From Alphaproteobacteria bacterium (lineage in GTDB: Bacteria > Pseudomonadota > Alphaproteobacteria > SP197): a stretch of 34,647 bases of DNA. The stretch covers positions 1 to 34,647 of the forward strand of contig JAJEBJ010000003.1 of assembly GCA_022822575.1 (NCBI GenBank), given 5' to 3'. Below are positions 1-9,253 of this stretch, in pieces. Each line of letters begins with the position of its first letter. Position 1 is the first letter of the stretch. Below the pieces are notes generated by a model. It did no database searches, was not told the origin of the DNA, and saw only the letters and a program-made list of their open reading frames with translations. The position numbers were made by a program, and so were the translations under genes.

Positions 1-930
1 ATCTGCGTGTCGTCGGGCAGCCTCACCGGCATTCCGCTGATGCACCAGGGCTTCGATCTGCCGATTGCCAACATCATGCACACCGGGTCACCGCACTGGT
101 ACCACGAAGGCCTGGAAGGTGAATCGGAAGAGGATTTCGCGACCCGAAGGGCCGAGGAACTCGAACAGATGATCCTTGCCGAGGGGCCCGAGACGGTGGC
201 CGCCTTCATCGCCGAGCCTGTCATGGGTGCCGGCGGCGTCATCGTGCCACCCGCCGGCTACTTCGAGAAGATCCAGGCCGTCCTGGCGAAGTACGACGTG
301 CTGATGATCGCCGACGAGGTGATCTGCGGTTTCCACCGCACCGGTCAGCTGTTCGGTTCCAACACCTACGGCATCAAGCCGGACATCATGGTCGTGGCCA
401 AGCAGCTCTCCTCGGCCTACCTGCCGATCAGTGCGGTGATCGTGAACGAGAAGGTCTATGGACCGATTCGCGACTTCTCCGACGAAAACGGCGTGTTTGC
501 TACAGGCTTCACCTATTCGGGCCATCCTGTTCCGGCAGCGGTTGCTGTCGAGACCCTCAAGATCTACGACGAAATCAACATTGCCGACCACGTCGCCAGG
601 ATAGCACCGGTGATGCAGGAACGACTGATGGCCCTCGGCGATCACCCGATCGTCGGCGAAGCGAGGGGTGTCGGCCTCATCGGCGCGGTGGAACTCGTCA
701 GGGACAAGGAGACCCGGGAGAACTTCCCGCCCGCCATTGCCAACTACTGTGGCGAACGGTGCCTCGCGCATCGCCTCATCGTGCGGGCGGCCGGAGGAAA
801 TTCTGTCGCGGTCTGTCCTCCCCTCATCATCGAGGAAGAGCAGATTCACCAGATCTTCGATCGGCTGAAGGCAGCACTCGACGACACCCTGGAGTACGTC
901 CGCCAGGAGAGCCTGCTCGACGCAGCCTGA
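1..930 (+). CDS. Class-III (omega) aminotransferase, 5'-truncated by the window edge
   Basis: Frame is open from base 1 (ICVSSGSLTG...). Class-III PLP features: IADEVICGFHRTG and the AKQLSSAYLPISA Schiff-base lysine region. Confidence 0.9.
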   Translation: MCVSSGSLTGIPLMHQGFDLPIANIMHTGSPHWYHEGLEGESEEDFATRRAEELEQMILAEGPETVAAFIAEPVMGAGGVIVPPAGYFEKIQAVLAKYDVLMIADEVICGFHRTGQLFGSNTYGIKPDIMVVAKQLSSAYLPISAVIVNEKVYGPIRDFSDENGVFATGFTYSGHPVPAAVAVETLKIYDEINIADHVARIAPVMQERLMALGDHPIVGEARGVGLIGAVELVRDKETRENFPPAIANYCGERCLAHRLIVRAAGGNSVAVCPPLIIEEEQIHQIFDRLKAALDDTLEYVRQESLLDAA

Positions 931-964
931 TCACCTGTCACGGGCGCCCGCTGCCGCCAGGAAG

Positions 965-2098
965 TCAGCGGGCGCCACCCAGTCTTGACGGCGACAGGGT
1001 TCCCGGATCCAGACCTGCGCCGAGGAGATCCTGTGGCAGGCTGTTACCGAGGATGATGGAGGCGGCATAGGCGGACAGACCCGTGGATGTCTGGATTCCG
1101 GCGCCGCCCTGGCCGACATTCCAGAAGAACCCCTCACATGCAGGGTCGAAACCTGTCACCGGCAGCCTGTCCGGGACGAAGCTTCGCAACCCCGCCCATC
1201 GGCTTTCCATGCGCCGGATGTCGAGTGTGGTCCACTCCATGATCCGGTGGGCGGCAAGGGCGAGGTCCAGTTCCTCGGGCGCGGCATCGCAGGGTTCACT
1301 TGGCTGTTCGTCGGCCAGGGAACCGAGGATCAGCCCGGCCTCCGGCTTGAAGTAGAAACTCTCGCCATCATCGGCGACCAACGGCCAGGCGCCATGGTCC
1401 ATGCCGTTCGGCCCACGGAACGTGAAGGCGGTGCGGCGCATGGGTACAAGGCCAACCGGCGCGGCTCCGGCCATGCGGCCGACGACATCGCCCCAGGCAC
1501 CGGCGCAATTGGCCACGACGGGCGCCTCGAGGGTCTTTCCGGGCACCGTCACGTGCCAGACCCCGCTGCGGTGTTCCATCTGCGTGACCGGCGCATTGAG
1601 GAGCATGGTGGCACCGGAGGCTCGCGCCGCCCGGAGATAGGCGCCGTGGATGGCATGGACGTCGATGTCGCCGGCGGCGGGTTCCCAGAGCCCTGATTGG
1701 ATCTTCTCCGGCTTGAGAACCGGACACCGTTCGAGGCACCCGTCGCGATCGAGTTCGAAGAGCTGGTGCCCGATCACATGGCTCAATCCGTTGAGTGTGA
1801 ATGAGGCGTCCCGGGTTCCGGTCCCGAAGAGAAGGAGAACGGGCCGCCTCCTGATCAGGGGTACATCGGTGAACCCTGGCGGTGGATTCTCGAGAAAGGG
1901 CCTGGTGGCAGCACTGAGGGCCTGGATGACCGCGCCGCCGATCACATCGGTGTAATGCGCCGCCGATCGTCCCGTGCTGTGATAGCCCGGCTGGTCTTCC
2001 GCCTCGAGGATCGCCACCCTGCGGGATGGCGCAAGGCGCCAGGCGAGCGACGCTCCCACCACGCCTGCGCCAATGATGACGACGTCAAATGCGGCCAT
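965..2098 (-). CDS. FAD-dependent oxidoreductase, DadA / glycine-D-amino acid oxidase-like
   Basis: N-terminal dinucleotide-binding motif DVVIIGAGVVGASLAWRLA, GRSAAHYT segment and C-terminal FFWNVGQGGAGIQTS. Confidence 0.88.
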   Translation of the reverse strand: MAAFDVVIIGAGVVGASLAWRLAPSRRVAILEAEDQPGYHSTGRSAAHYTDVIGGAVIQALSAATRPFLENPPPGFTDVPLIRRRPVLLLFGTGTRDASFTLNGLSHVIGHQLFELDRDGCLERCPVLKPEKIQSGLWEPAAGDIDVHAIHGAYLRAARASGATMLLNAPVTQMEHRSGVWHVTVPGKTLEAPVVANCAGAWGDVVGRMAGAAPVGLVPMRRTAFTFRGPNGMDHGAWPLVADDGESFYFKPEAGLILGSLADEQPSEPCDAAPEELDLALAAHRIMEWTTLDIRRMESRWAGLRSFVPDRLPVTGFDPACEGFFWNVGQGGAGIQTSTGLSAYAASIILGNSLPQDLLGAGLDPGTLSPSRLGGAR

Positions 2099-2121
2099 GG
2101 TTCCAGATTGATCCGGTAGAA

Positions 2122-2196
2122 TGGTGCCGAAGGGGAGATTCGAACTCCCGACCTACTGATTACGAATCAGTTGCTCTGCCACTGAGCTACTTCGGC
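2122..2196 (-). tRNA. tRNA-Thr (anticodon CGT), CCA encoded
   Basis: Reverse complement GCCGAAG.TA.GCTC...GAGC.A.ACTGA.TTCGTAA.TCAGT.AGGTC.GGGAG.TTCGAAT.CTCCC.CTTCGGC.A.CCA folds as a cloverleaf by eye; anticodon loop TTCGTAA. Confidence 0.96.
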
Positions 2197-2259
2197 TGGG
2201 TTACCCGGTCAGGGCGGTGAACCTAGTCACAAGCCACCGCCAGGGTCAATGCCGCAAGC

Positions 2260-3606
2260 TCACGACAGCGTGACCGGTTCGGCCGGTCCCGGTGATGCCA
2301 GGACCGAAGGGCCGGTCTCTTCCACGGTGCCCGGACTGCGCCAGATCATGGAGTCGAAGCGCCCGCAGCCTTCACAGACAGCATGCCATGTCCGGGTAAT
2401 ATGGCCACAGCCTTTGCATTGCCAGGTCCTGTCCGGACTCGCCTCGATCATGCTCGCCTGCCACTTCGCGGCCTCCTCGGCGTTCTCCTCGCTGGTCTCT
2501 AGGTCGATCCACAGACGGATCTCCCGGGGTGCCAGGCCCGTCGTGCCGATGGCGTTGAGATGGCGCCGCATCTCTCCTGTCAGCTTCGATTCCATCGCCA
2601 CCCGCGCCGCAGCCACATGGGCCTCCCGGTCATCCTCGTTGAGGTTGAGCAGGCGTTCCATGCGACGATAGCGGTTGGCCCCATCGTCACCCCAGGCCGA
2701 TATATAGAGATCGGCGAGATCCGGATGCGGCGCCATCTTCCAGGTCTTCTCGACGACACGAACGGCCTGGGTTCCCTTTCCGGAGTCGATGAGAAGCCGG
2801 GCGAGGATACAGCCCGCAGGCACCAGGTCCGGCGCCTCGCCGTGAGCTGTGCGGGCAAGCTTGAGGGCCTCTTCTCGACGCCCTTCCTCGTGGGTCCGCA
2901 CCGCTTCCTCAACCAGCAGAACGGCATGGCGCCGCCGTCCAGGCGCGGCCTCGACGACCTTGCGATCGCGTGCGGACTTCAGTGTCTGGCGGGCCGCGGT
3001 CCAGTCCCCGGCCCGTGTCTGCAACTCGAATACAGCCTCAGCCGCCCACGCGGCATCGGGTCTGAGAGCATGGGCCTGGCGCGCATACCCTGCCGCAGCC
3101 TCGTGATCGCCCTTCCTCAGGGCTGCCGCCATCAGGCCGCGAAGACCCAAAAACTCCGTCTCCGGACGCTCCAGCATGGCACGAAAGCGCCGGTCCGCCT
3201 CGGCGTCATCCCCGTCGAGCTGGGCGGCCTGGGCCGTCAGGAGCAGGGTGAGCGGTGGACGATCGAGCAGCCTGTCGGCTCTCTTCGCATGGGACCGGGC
3301 GCCCGGGGCGTCGCCGGCTGCCACCGCCACAAGTCCCGACGTCAACGCCTGCCAGCCCTTTTCCTTGCGGCGATCGCCCAGGGCGAGCCGGATGCGGCGC
3401 GGTCCGCGCCAGACCCACTGGAGAAGGAGCACCGCCAGCACGGACACGACGACGAGGACAAGGATGCCGAGAATCAGTATCGGCGTCTCGGTCGTCACTT
3501 CCCAGACATCCCAGACGAAGGTGACGCTGCCCCCGCGATCGGCAATCCACACGATACCGCCGATCGCCGCGGCCATGACAATGACGTAGAAGAGGAGAGC
3601 GATCAT
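2260..3606 (-). CDS. hemY: HemY-family inner-membrane TPR protein (heme biosynthesis-associated)
   Basis: Two N-terminal TM segments with WIADRGGSVTFVWDVWEVTTETP, TPR-like body, C-terminal CKGCGHITRTWHAVCEGCGRFDS; last gene of the hemC-hemD run. Confidence 0.9.
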   Translation of the reverse strand: MIALLFYVIVMAAAIGGIVWIADRGGSVTFVWDVWEVTTETPILILGILVLVVVSVLAVLLLQWVWRGPRRIRLALGDRRKEKGWQALTSGLVAVAAGDAPGARSHAKRADRLLDRPPLTLLLTAQAAQLDGDDAEADRRFRAMLERPETEFLGLRGLMAAALRKGDHEAAAGYARQAHALRPDAAWAAEAVFELQTRAGDWTAARQTLKSARDRKVVEAAPGRRRHAVLLVEEAVRTHEEGRREEALKLARTAHGEAPDLVPAGCILARLLIDSGKGTQAVRVVEKTWKMAPHPDLADLYISAWGDDGANRYRRMERLLNLNEDDREAHVAAARVAMESKLTGEMRRHLNAIGTTGLAPREIRLWIDLETSEENAEEAAKWQASMIEASPDRTWQCKGCGHITRTWHAVCEGCGRFDSMIWRSPGTVEETGPSVLASPGPAEPVTLS

Positions 3607-4676
3607 GGTTGCACGATGCCGGCGACGGCCCGCGCATGAAGGCGATCGAGGGCGGCATCGGCCTCGATGCGCGCCCTCGCCTCACCGGCCCATTGCGCCA
3701 TGATTCCGGCAGACTGAGCGGGAAGGGAATCGATCTCCCTCAACGCCTCTTCAAGGTTTCCTGCGGCCACTGCCGCCTCGATCCTGAGCATCGTTGCCTG
3801 ACTGCCCGTGCCGGCGTGCTCGCCGTCGATCCGCCTGACGGTGACGAGGCTTTCGATATGGGCCAGGGTTTCGTCGACCCATCCGCTGGCCTCCGCCACC
3901 CTAGCGGCATTGCGAGTGGCCGTGAGTACGTCACCGAGGGACGCATCGAGTGCGTGATGCGCGGGAATGCCCGTGCCGGCATGAGGGGCCAGGATGTCAA
4001 GGTCTGCCTCGACTTCGGGATCATTCCCTTCGAGGGCGGCAACGGTTTCGTGTTCCGCAGTGAACGGCCGGCCGCTGTCGACGGCATCCCGCAGTCGGCC
4101 AAGGGCGACGACGAACGCCGCACCGTGATCACCGGACCGGGAGGCGAGGGTGTCCAGCATCCGGCGAAGGTCCGCCACATCCCGACGAAGCGCATCAATC
4201 AGGCGGGCTCGCTCCCTGTCCGCGGCATCGGGAGTTTCGATGTCCGTGCCCGGAACGACCGGGGGCGATGCATCGTTCAGGGTTTCATCGATTCCGTCGA
4301 TGCGCTGGACAAGTTCTGCAAGGTCCATCTCCAGTCCGGTGCGATAACTGCCTTCAGCGGCGAGCGCAGCCTCCGCCGCATCGAGGCGTTCCGCGAGACG
4401 CGTCACGGTGAGGTCAATGTCCGTCTCGCCATCCTCCGCAGAGAGGCGAAGCACCCGTTCCTCGAGTTCGGCAAGGCGCTCCGTGGCATCGCGCATCCCG
4501 GACCACAGCCAGGCCAGACCGGCGACAAGGGCCGCCATCGCCAGAATGAGGATCCCTGACGCCAACCATCCGGAGTATCTTGCCAGTGACAGCTTCACGG
4601 CTTGCGCCGGCTTCCTGGTCCAGGGCGCATCGGTGGTGTCGTCTTTCGCCGGATTGCTGCTGTCGTCAGACGTCAT
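3603..4676 (-). CDS. Mitofilin/COG4223-like membrane protein
   Basis: Start trimmed to MTSDDSSNPAK; single TM (GILILAMAALVAGLAWLW) then coiled coil. ATGA overlaps with hemD upstream and hemY downstream. Confidence 0.82.
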   Translation of the reverse strand: MTSDDSSNPAKDDTTDAPWTRKPAQAVKLSLARYSGWLASGILILAMAALVAGLAWLWSGMRDATERLAELEERVLRLSAEDGETDIDLTVTRLAERLDAAEAALAAEGSYRTGLEMDLAELVQRIDGIDETLNDASPPVVPGTDIETPDAADRERARLIDALRRDVADLRRMLDTLASRSGDHGAAFVVALGRLRDAVDSGRPFTAEHETVAALEGNDPEVEADLDILAPHAGTGIPAHHALDASLGDVLTATRNAARVAEASGWVDETLAHIESLVTVRRIDGEHAGTGSQATMLRIEAAVAAGNLEEALREIDSLPAQSAGIMAQWAGEARARIEADAALDRLHARAVAGIVQP

Positions 4677-5392
4677 GAATGTTCTCCGGCAAGGACGATG
4701 CACCCCGCAAGACTCTCTGCATCACTGCGAGGGGCCACGACAAGACCTTTCCAGCCCGATCCCTCAAGGGTCCGGGCGACAGCGTCGCTCAGACAGAACC
4801 CGATGAGCGACTGCAAGCACGTTCCGGCACCCGCCTCGCGAATGAGCCTCATGAAGATTGCGGCCGTTCGCGGCGAAAAATGGGCCACGCCCAGAAGATG
4901 GCCTCCCCGAAGCGCGGTCAGGGCCGCCTGTGGCAGGCTACTGACAGCGTCGGCATGATAGCCGACAACCCGTTCGACGACGAATCCGTCCCCCGCCAGG
5001 AGGCCCGCCAGATCGCCGGCGATTCTCGAGCCCGACACATGAATCAGTCGCCCGGATCCGGGGTCAAGGTGCTGGCGGATGAGGATCGCAAGGCTCTCCA
5101 GGTTGCCTCCGGCAGCATGGACACCCGTGAAGCCGTGATCCCGTGCCCGGCCTGCCGAGACCGTGCCGACGGCCAGGACCGGAACCGAACGGTTGGCCGT
5201 GGCCCGTGCAAGAGCATCGGCGCCATTGGCGCTCGTCACCACGCATCCCTGGACTCCGCCAAGGTCGCCAAGCGTGACGGTGATGTCGACGATCGTCAGC
5301 AACGGAGCAATGAGGGACTCAATTCCCCGCCGCCGGAGAATGGCCGCAAAGGCAAGGGAGTCCCTCTTCGGCCTTGTCACGAGAACGGTCAC
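4673..5392 (-). CDS. hemD: Uroporphyrinogen-III synthase
   Basis: Start trimmed to GTG (VTVLVTRPKRDSLAFAAILRRRGIESLIAPLL), whose GTGA overlaps the hemC stop; TSANGADALA motif. Confidence 0.9.
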   Translation of the reverse strand: MTVLVTRPKRDSLAFAAILRRRGIESLIAPLLTIVDITVTLGDLGGVQGCVVTSANGADALARATANRSVPVLAVGTVSAGRARDHGFTGVHAAGGNLESLAILIRQHLDPGSGRLIHVSGSRIAGDLAGLLAGDGFVVERVVGYHADAVSSLPQAALTALRGGHLLGVAHFSPRTAAIFMRLIREAGAGTCLQSLIGFCLSDAVARTLEGSGWKGLVVAPRSDAESLAGCIVLAGEHS

Positions 5393-6306
5393 GGCATCCG
5401 GCTTCCGTAGAGATTCCTGCCTGCCCGGCTCAGAAGCCTCTCGCCAACCGCCCTGCCCACGGCCTCGGCCTCTGCGCCCTTCTCTTCGCTCATCGTCCAC
5501 CGGCTGCCATCGTCCGACAGCACCTGGGCTCGAACCCGCACGTCGTCTCCGGACCGTGTGGCGAGGGCAGCAACGGGTGTCCGGCACGATCCATCGAGGA
5601 CTGCGAGGACGGCACGTTCCGCCTCGACGCATTGTCTGGTGGGCGCATCGTCGATGGCCTCGAGCACGGCCAGGATGCCGGATTCCCCGGTGCGGCACGT
5701 CACGCCGATGGCGCCCTGTCCGGCAGCAGGGAGCATGTCGCCCGGATCAAGGAGCGCCGTCGCCTCGTGGAGAAGGCCCAGGCGTTCCAGGCCGGCTGCC
5801 GCCAGCAACGTTGCCGCGGCCTTTCCCTCCTTCAACCGGGCAAGGCGCGTGTCGACGTTGCCTCGCCAGGTCACGATCTCAAGATCGGGCCGCAGGCTGA
5901 GGAGCTGCGCCCGGCGGCGTATTGACGACGTGCCCACCCGGGCGCCTCTGGGGAGTTCGCGGATTGAGGCGGCAACGGTCGAGACGAAGGCATCGCGAGG
6001 ATCGGCGCGTGGCAGGATGGATCCCAGCGCCACCTCCTCGGTGACGGTGGTTTCAACGTCCTTCATGGAGTGAACGGCAAGATCGGCATCGCCCCGGACC
6101 ACAACCCGGTCGATTTCCGCGGTGAAGACACCCTTGCCCCCCACCTCGGCGAGAGGTCGGTCCCGGACCCGATCGCCTGTGGTGCGCACAATCACCAACT
6201 CCGGCGGCGCGAGACCGGGATGACGCATCATCAGAGTCTCGCGGACGAGGTTGGCCTGGAACCGTGCCAACCGGCTTCCCCGCGTGGCAATTCTCAGGGG
6301 TTCCAC
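5389..6306 (-). CDS. hemC: Hydroxymethylbilane synthase (porphobilinogen deaminase)
   Basis: LRIATRGSRLARFQA, VHSMKDVET, GTSSIRRRAQL, and LDGSCRTPVAA dipyrromethane-cofactor cysteine region. Confidence 0.97.
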   Translation of the reverse strand: MEPLRIATRGSRLARFQANLVRETLMMRHPGLAPPELVIVRTTGDRVRDRPLAEVGGKGVFTAEIDRVVVRGDADLAVHSMKDVETTVTEEVALGSILPRADPRDAFVSTVAASIRELPRGARVGTSSIRRRAQLLSLRPDLEIVTWRGNVDTRLARLKEGKAAATLLAAAGLERLGLLHEATALLDPGDMLPAAGQGAIGVTCRTGESGILAVLEAIDDAPTRQCVEAERAVLAVLDGSCRTPVAALATRSGDDVRVRAQVLSDDGSRWTMSEEKGAEAEAVGRAVGERLLSRAGRNLYGSRMP

Positions 6307-6418
6307 GTTCTATCGTCTCTCAAAGAACCTTGTTGTGGGCGATGGTGACCGTTTGCCATCATCCGGAATCCAGGCGCAATGGCATGGAAGCCTCTGGCTA
6401 TGGCGTCCATTTCCAACG

Positions 6419-7501
6419 TCAGGCATGCCAGTCAAATGCGCCGCATGCCTGGTCAAATTGCCGCAGATAGGCAGACCTCTGCTGGCTTGTCATCCAGGCC
6501 GATTGATAACCATTGCGCATGAGTTTGATCAGGGTCTCAGTCGGCAGGTTCCCGTTTCTCTGGGCCTCAAGTATTGTCCTGTTCAACCACCCTGAACCAA
6601 ACTGTTCTGGATCATCCGAGTTGATCGTTATCACAACACCGCGATCCATCAATCTGATCAACATATCCAGATTGCCCGCAGATGCAGTCTCATCCTCGAA
6701 CACATACCGTGTAGGGCACCCCGTCAACGCGATCCCCTTGTCCACGAGGAGTGATACGAGATCATCATCTTCGATCGCGTTCAACCCATGATCGATGCGT
6801 TCTACGCCCAGAATTTCAATGCAGTCGCGAATATGCCGGAGGGAGTTTGGCTGGTGCACGTCACAATGAGAGGTGAGCCTGTAGCCTTGCTCCCTCGCCC
6901 GAGCAAAAAGGGGCGAGAACTTATTCGGAAAGTCGTTTATCTCCGGGTTGTCTAGACCGACTCCAACGATGTCGTCTCTGTATGGCTTGACGCTATCCAG
7001 GACAGCGCAGGCGTCATCCAAGCTTTGATCCCGTTGGAAACACATGATCCATTGGGTTACGATTCCGAACTCGTCATGTGCAGTCCGTGCGCCCGAAAAC
7101 AACCCTTCGAGCAGCGCATCGAGACTGACGCCCTGGCGCAGTCCCTGTTGCGGATCGAACATGATCTCGGCATACACGATGTTCTCGCCATGGCATTTCT
7201 TGAGACACCTGTACGCAATATCCTCGTAGTCTCGACCGGTACGCAAAACCGAACGACAAACGTCCAGGCATTCAATAAAGCTGATAAGGCCTGCTTCTCC
7301 GTCTCCGTTGCGTCCGTTCGCTCTCTGAGCCATCAGGATGTCATCTGCCGAATCGTACGGTAATTGGACGCTATTCCGCTCGGCGATGGAAAACAGCAAG
7401 TCAGGTTCGATTGTTCCCTCAATGTGGATATGCAGCTCCACCTTTGGCATTGCTTCGATGAACTCTGAGATCCTGGTCATGGAAGTCTTGCCTATGATCA
7501 A
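6419..7501 (-). CDS. Adenosine deaminase-like amidohydrolase (substrate uncertain)
   Basis: HIHIEGT metal motif, YAEIMFDPQ, GVGLDNPE, RIDHG, INSDDP; HCDV replaces the canonical HAGE. May start at the internal MTRISEF (7480). Confidence 0.87.
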   Translation of the reverse strand: MIIGKTSMTRISEFIEAMPKVELHIHIEGTIEPDLLFSIAERNSVQLPYDSADDILMAQRANGRNGDGEAGLISFIECLDVCRSVLRTGRDYEDIAYRCLKKCHGENIVYAEIMFDPQQGLRQGVSLDALLEGLFSGARTAHDEFGIVTQWIMCFQRDQSLDDACAVLDSVKPYRDDIVGVGLDNPEINDFPNKFSPLFARAREQGYRLTSHCDVHQPNSLRHIRDCIEILGVERIDHGLNAIEDDDLVSLLVDKGIALTGCPTRYVFEDETASAGNLDMLIRLMDRGVVITINSDDPEQFGSGWLNRTILEAQRNGNLPTETLIKLMRNGYQSAWMTSQQRSAYLRQFDQACGAFDWHA

Positions 7502-7675
7502 TCGATTGCTGGTGTCTCGATGCTAATACCGGTTCTCCGATTTGTCGCTGACGACAGGCGTGCTGGCCCACACAATCGGAGGTTCAGTTTCGGAGCTGCC
7601 CCGGTGCGACAGCCCGTCTGTCCGGAGATGCTGGTGAGCCATGATCACCGGGCCGTGCGGGCCTTCTGAATCCGG

Positions 7676-9217
7676 TCAGATCCTGGCTTCGATCAGGAAC
7701 GGGCCCGGTGTCGCAAATCCTGCGGCCAGCGCCTCGTTGAATTCTTCGGCGGTGTCCGCCCGGCTGGCCTCGACGCCCATGGAATGCGACATCTCGACCC
7801 AGTCGATCTCGGGTCGGTCGAGATCGAACATGTCGTGGGCCTTCGGTCCCGGCGTGGCGCCGACATTCAGAAGCTCGGTGTGGAGAATGGCATAGGTCCG
7901 GTTGGCATAGACAACCGTGACGACATCAAGCTGTTCACGTGCCTGGGTCCACAGGGCCTGGACCGTGTAGAGCGCACTGCCATCACCGGTGAGGCAGAGC
8001 ACCTTGCGGTCGGGGCAGGCCACCGCGGCTCCCGTCGCCTCGGGTACGGCGCGGCCGATGGACCCTCCGGTTCCGAACAGCCAGTCGTGGTGCGGACAAC
8101 CGCTTGTGTAGGGGTGGAGCATGCGTCCCGATGTGATCGCCTCGTCGGAGACGATGCACCCTTCGGGCATCAGGTGGCCGATTGCCGCTGCGATCTTGTG
8201 GATGTCGAGGTCTCCTGATCCAAGGTCAGGCCTCTTCGCCGCCTCGCGGCGGGGCTCGCACCCCATGGCGCCCAGCTCATCCGCGAGTCGTTCGAGCCCA
8301 TCCACGACATCGTCAGCCACTCCCGCAAGCTCGACCGGGCGGGCCGTCTCGGGAACGAGCAGGCTCGGCTTGCCGGGATAGGCAAAGAAGGCAACCGGCA
8401 TCTTCGCGCCGACAAGAACCACATGCCGTATTCCGGCGGTGGCGGCGAGGGCGACATCAACCACATAAGGCATGCGTTCCGGGTTGACCCGGCCGGCGCC
8501 ACGCTCCGTACGGGCGCCGGCAAACTCACTCATGAGGAGAGCGCCGGTCCGCTCGGCGATGCGCCCGGCCAACTCCGCTGCATCGGCGCGCAAGGCCCGG
8601 CCGCCGAGCAGGATCAGCACCGGCTCGCCGGACGTGAGCACATCCCGGCATGCCCTGATCCGGTCCTCGTCCACACGTTGCGGCGCCGGCACACGCGGAA
8701 CCGGCGATGGGCCTTCCGCATCGTTCCAGGCCGTGTCCGCCGGAAGAACGAGGGTGGCGATCTGACCTGGCGGAGTCCGTGCCGCAGCAATCGCCGCCGC
8801 CCCGTCGGGGGCGACCGACACCGCGTCCGCGCTCGTCCTCACCCAATCGGAAACCGGCCACGCAATGCCCTCGATATCGGCTGTCAGCGGCGCATCATGG
8901 GCAATGTGGTAGGTCGCATGCTCGCCAACGATGTTGACGATGGGTGTGCGCGCCTTTCTGGCATTGTGCAGGTTGGCCAGACCGTTTCCCAGTCCGGGAC
9001 CCGTGTGGAGAAGCGTTGCCGCAGGAGCGTCCTTCATGCGTCCGTAACCATCGGCGGCGCCTGTCACCACACCCTCGAAGAGACCAAGGATGCACCGCAT
9101 GCCATCGACCTTGTCGAGGGCAGCGCAAAAGTGCATTTCCGAGGTGCCGGGATTGGTGAAGCAGGTGTCCACTCCGCCGTTGACGAGGGTACGCACGAGG
9201 CTCTCGGCCCCGTTCAT
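7676..9217 (-). CDS. Thiamine diphosphate-dependent enzyme, IlvB/benzoylformate decarboxylase-like
   Basis: FTNPGTSEMHF, LFEGVVTGAADGYGRM, and ThDP/Mg motif GDGSALYTVQALWTQAREQLDVVTVVYANRTY. ATG at 9217 chosen because GGAAGG lies 7 nt upstream. Confidence 0.87.
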   Translation of the reverse strand: MNGAESLVRTLVNGGVDTCFTNPGTSEMHFCAALDKVDGMRCILGLFEGVVTGAADGYGRMKDAPAATLLHTGPGLGNGLANLHNARKARTPIVNIVGEHATYHIAHDAPLTADIEGIAWPVSDWVRTSADAVSVAPDGAAAIAAARTPPGQIATLVLPADTAWNDAEGPSPVPRVPAPQRVDEDRIRACRDVLTSGEPVLILLGGRALRADAAELAGRIAERTGALLMSEFAGARTERGAGRVNPERMPYVVDVALAATAGIRHVVLVGAKMPVAFFAYPGKPSLLVPETARPVELAGVADDVVDGLERLADELGAMGCEPRREAAKRPDLGSGDLDIHKIAAAIGHLMPEGCIVSDEAITSGRMLHPYTSGCPHHDWLFGTGGSIGRAVPEATGAAVACPDRKVLCLTGDGSALYTVQALWTQAREQLDVVTVVYANRTYAILHTELLNVGATPGPKAHDMFDLDRPEIDWVEMSHSMGVEASRADTAEEFNEALAAGFATPGPFLIEARI

Positions 9218-9253
9218 GACATTGCCTTCCATGAGGTTTCCCATCAGTTCTTG

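Noticed and set aside
2122-2196. tRNA-Thr as a possible integration site for a mobile element
   Set aside because: No integrase, direct repeat of the tRNA 3' end, or phage/ICE genes visible; flanks are housekeeping genes.
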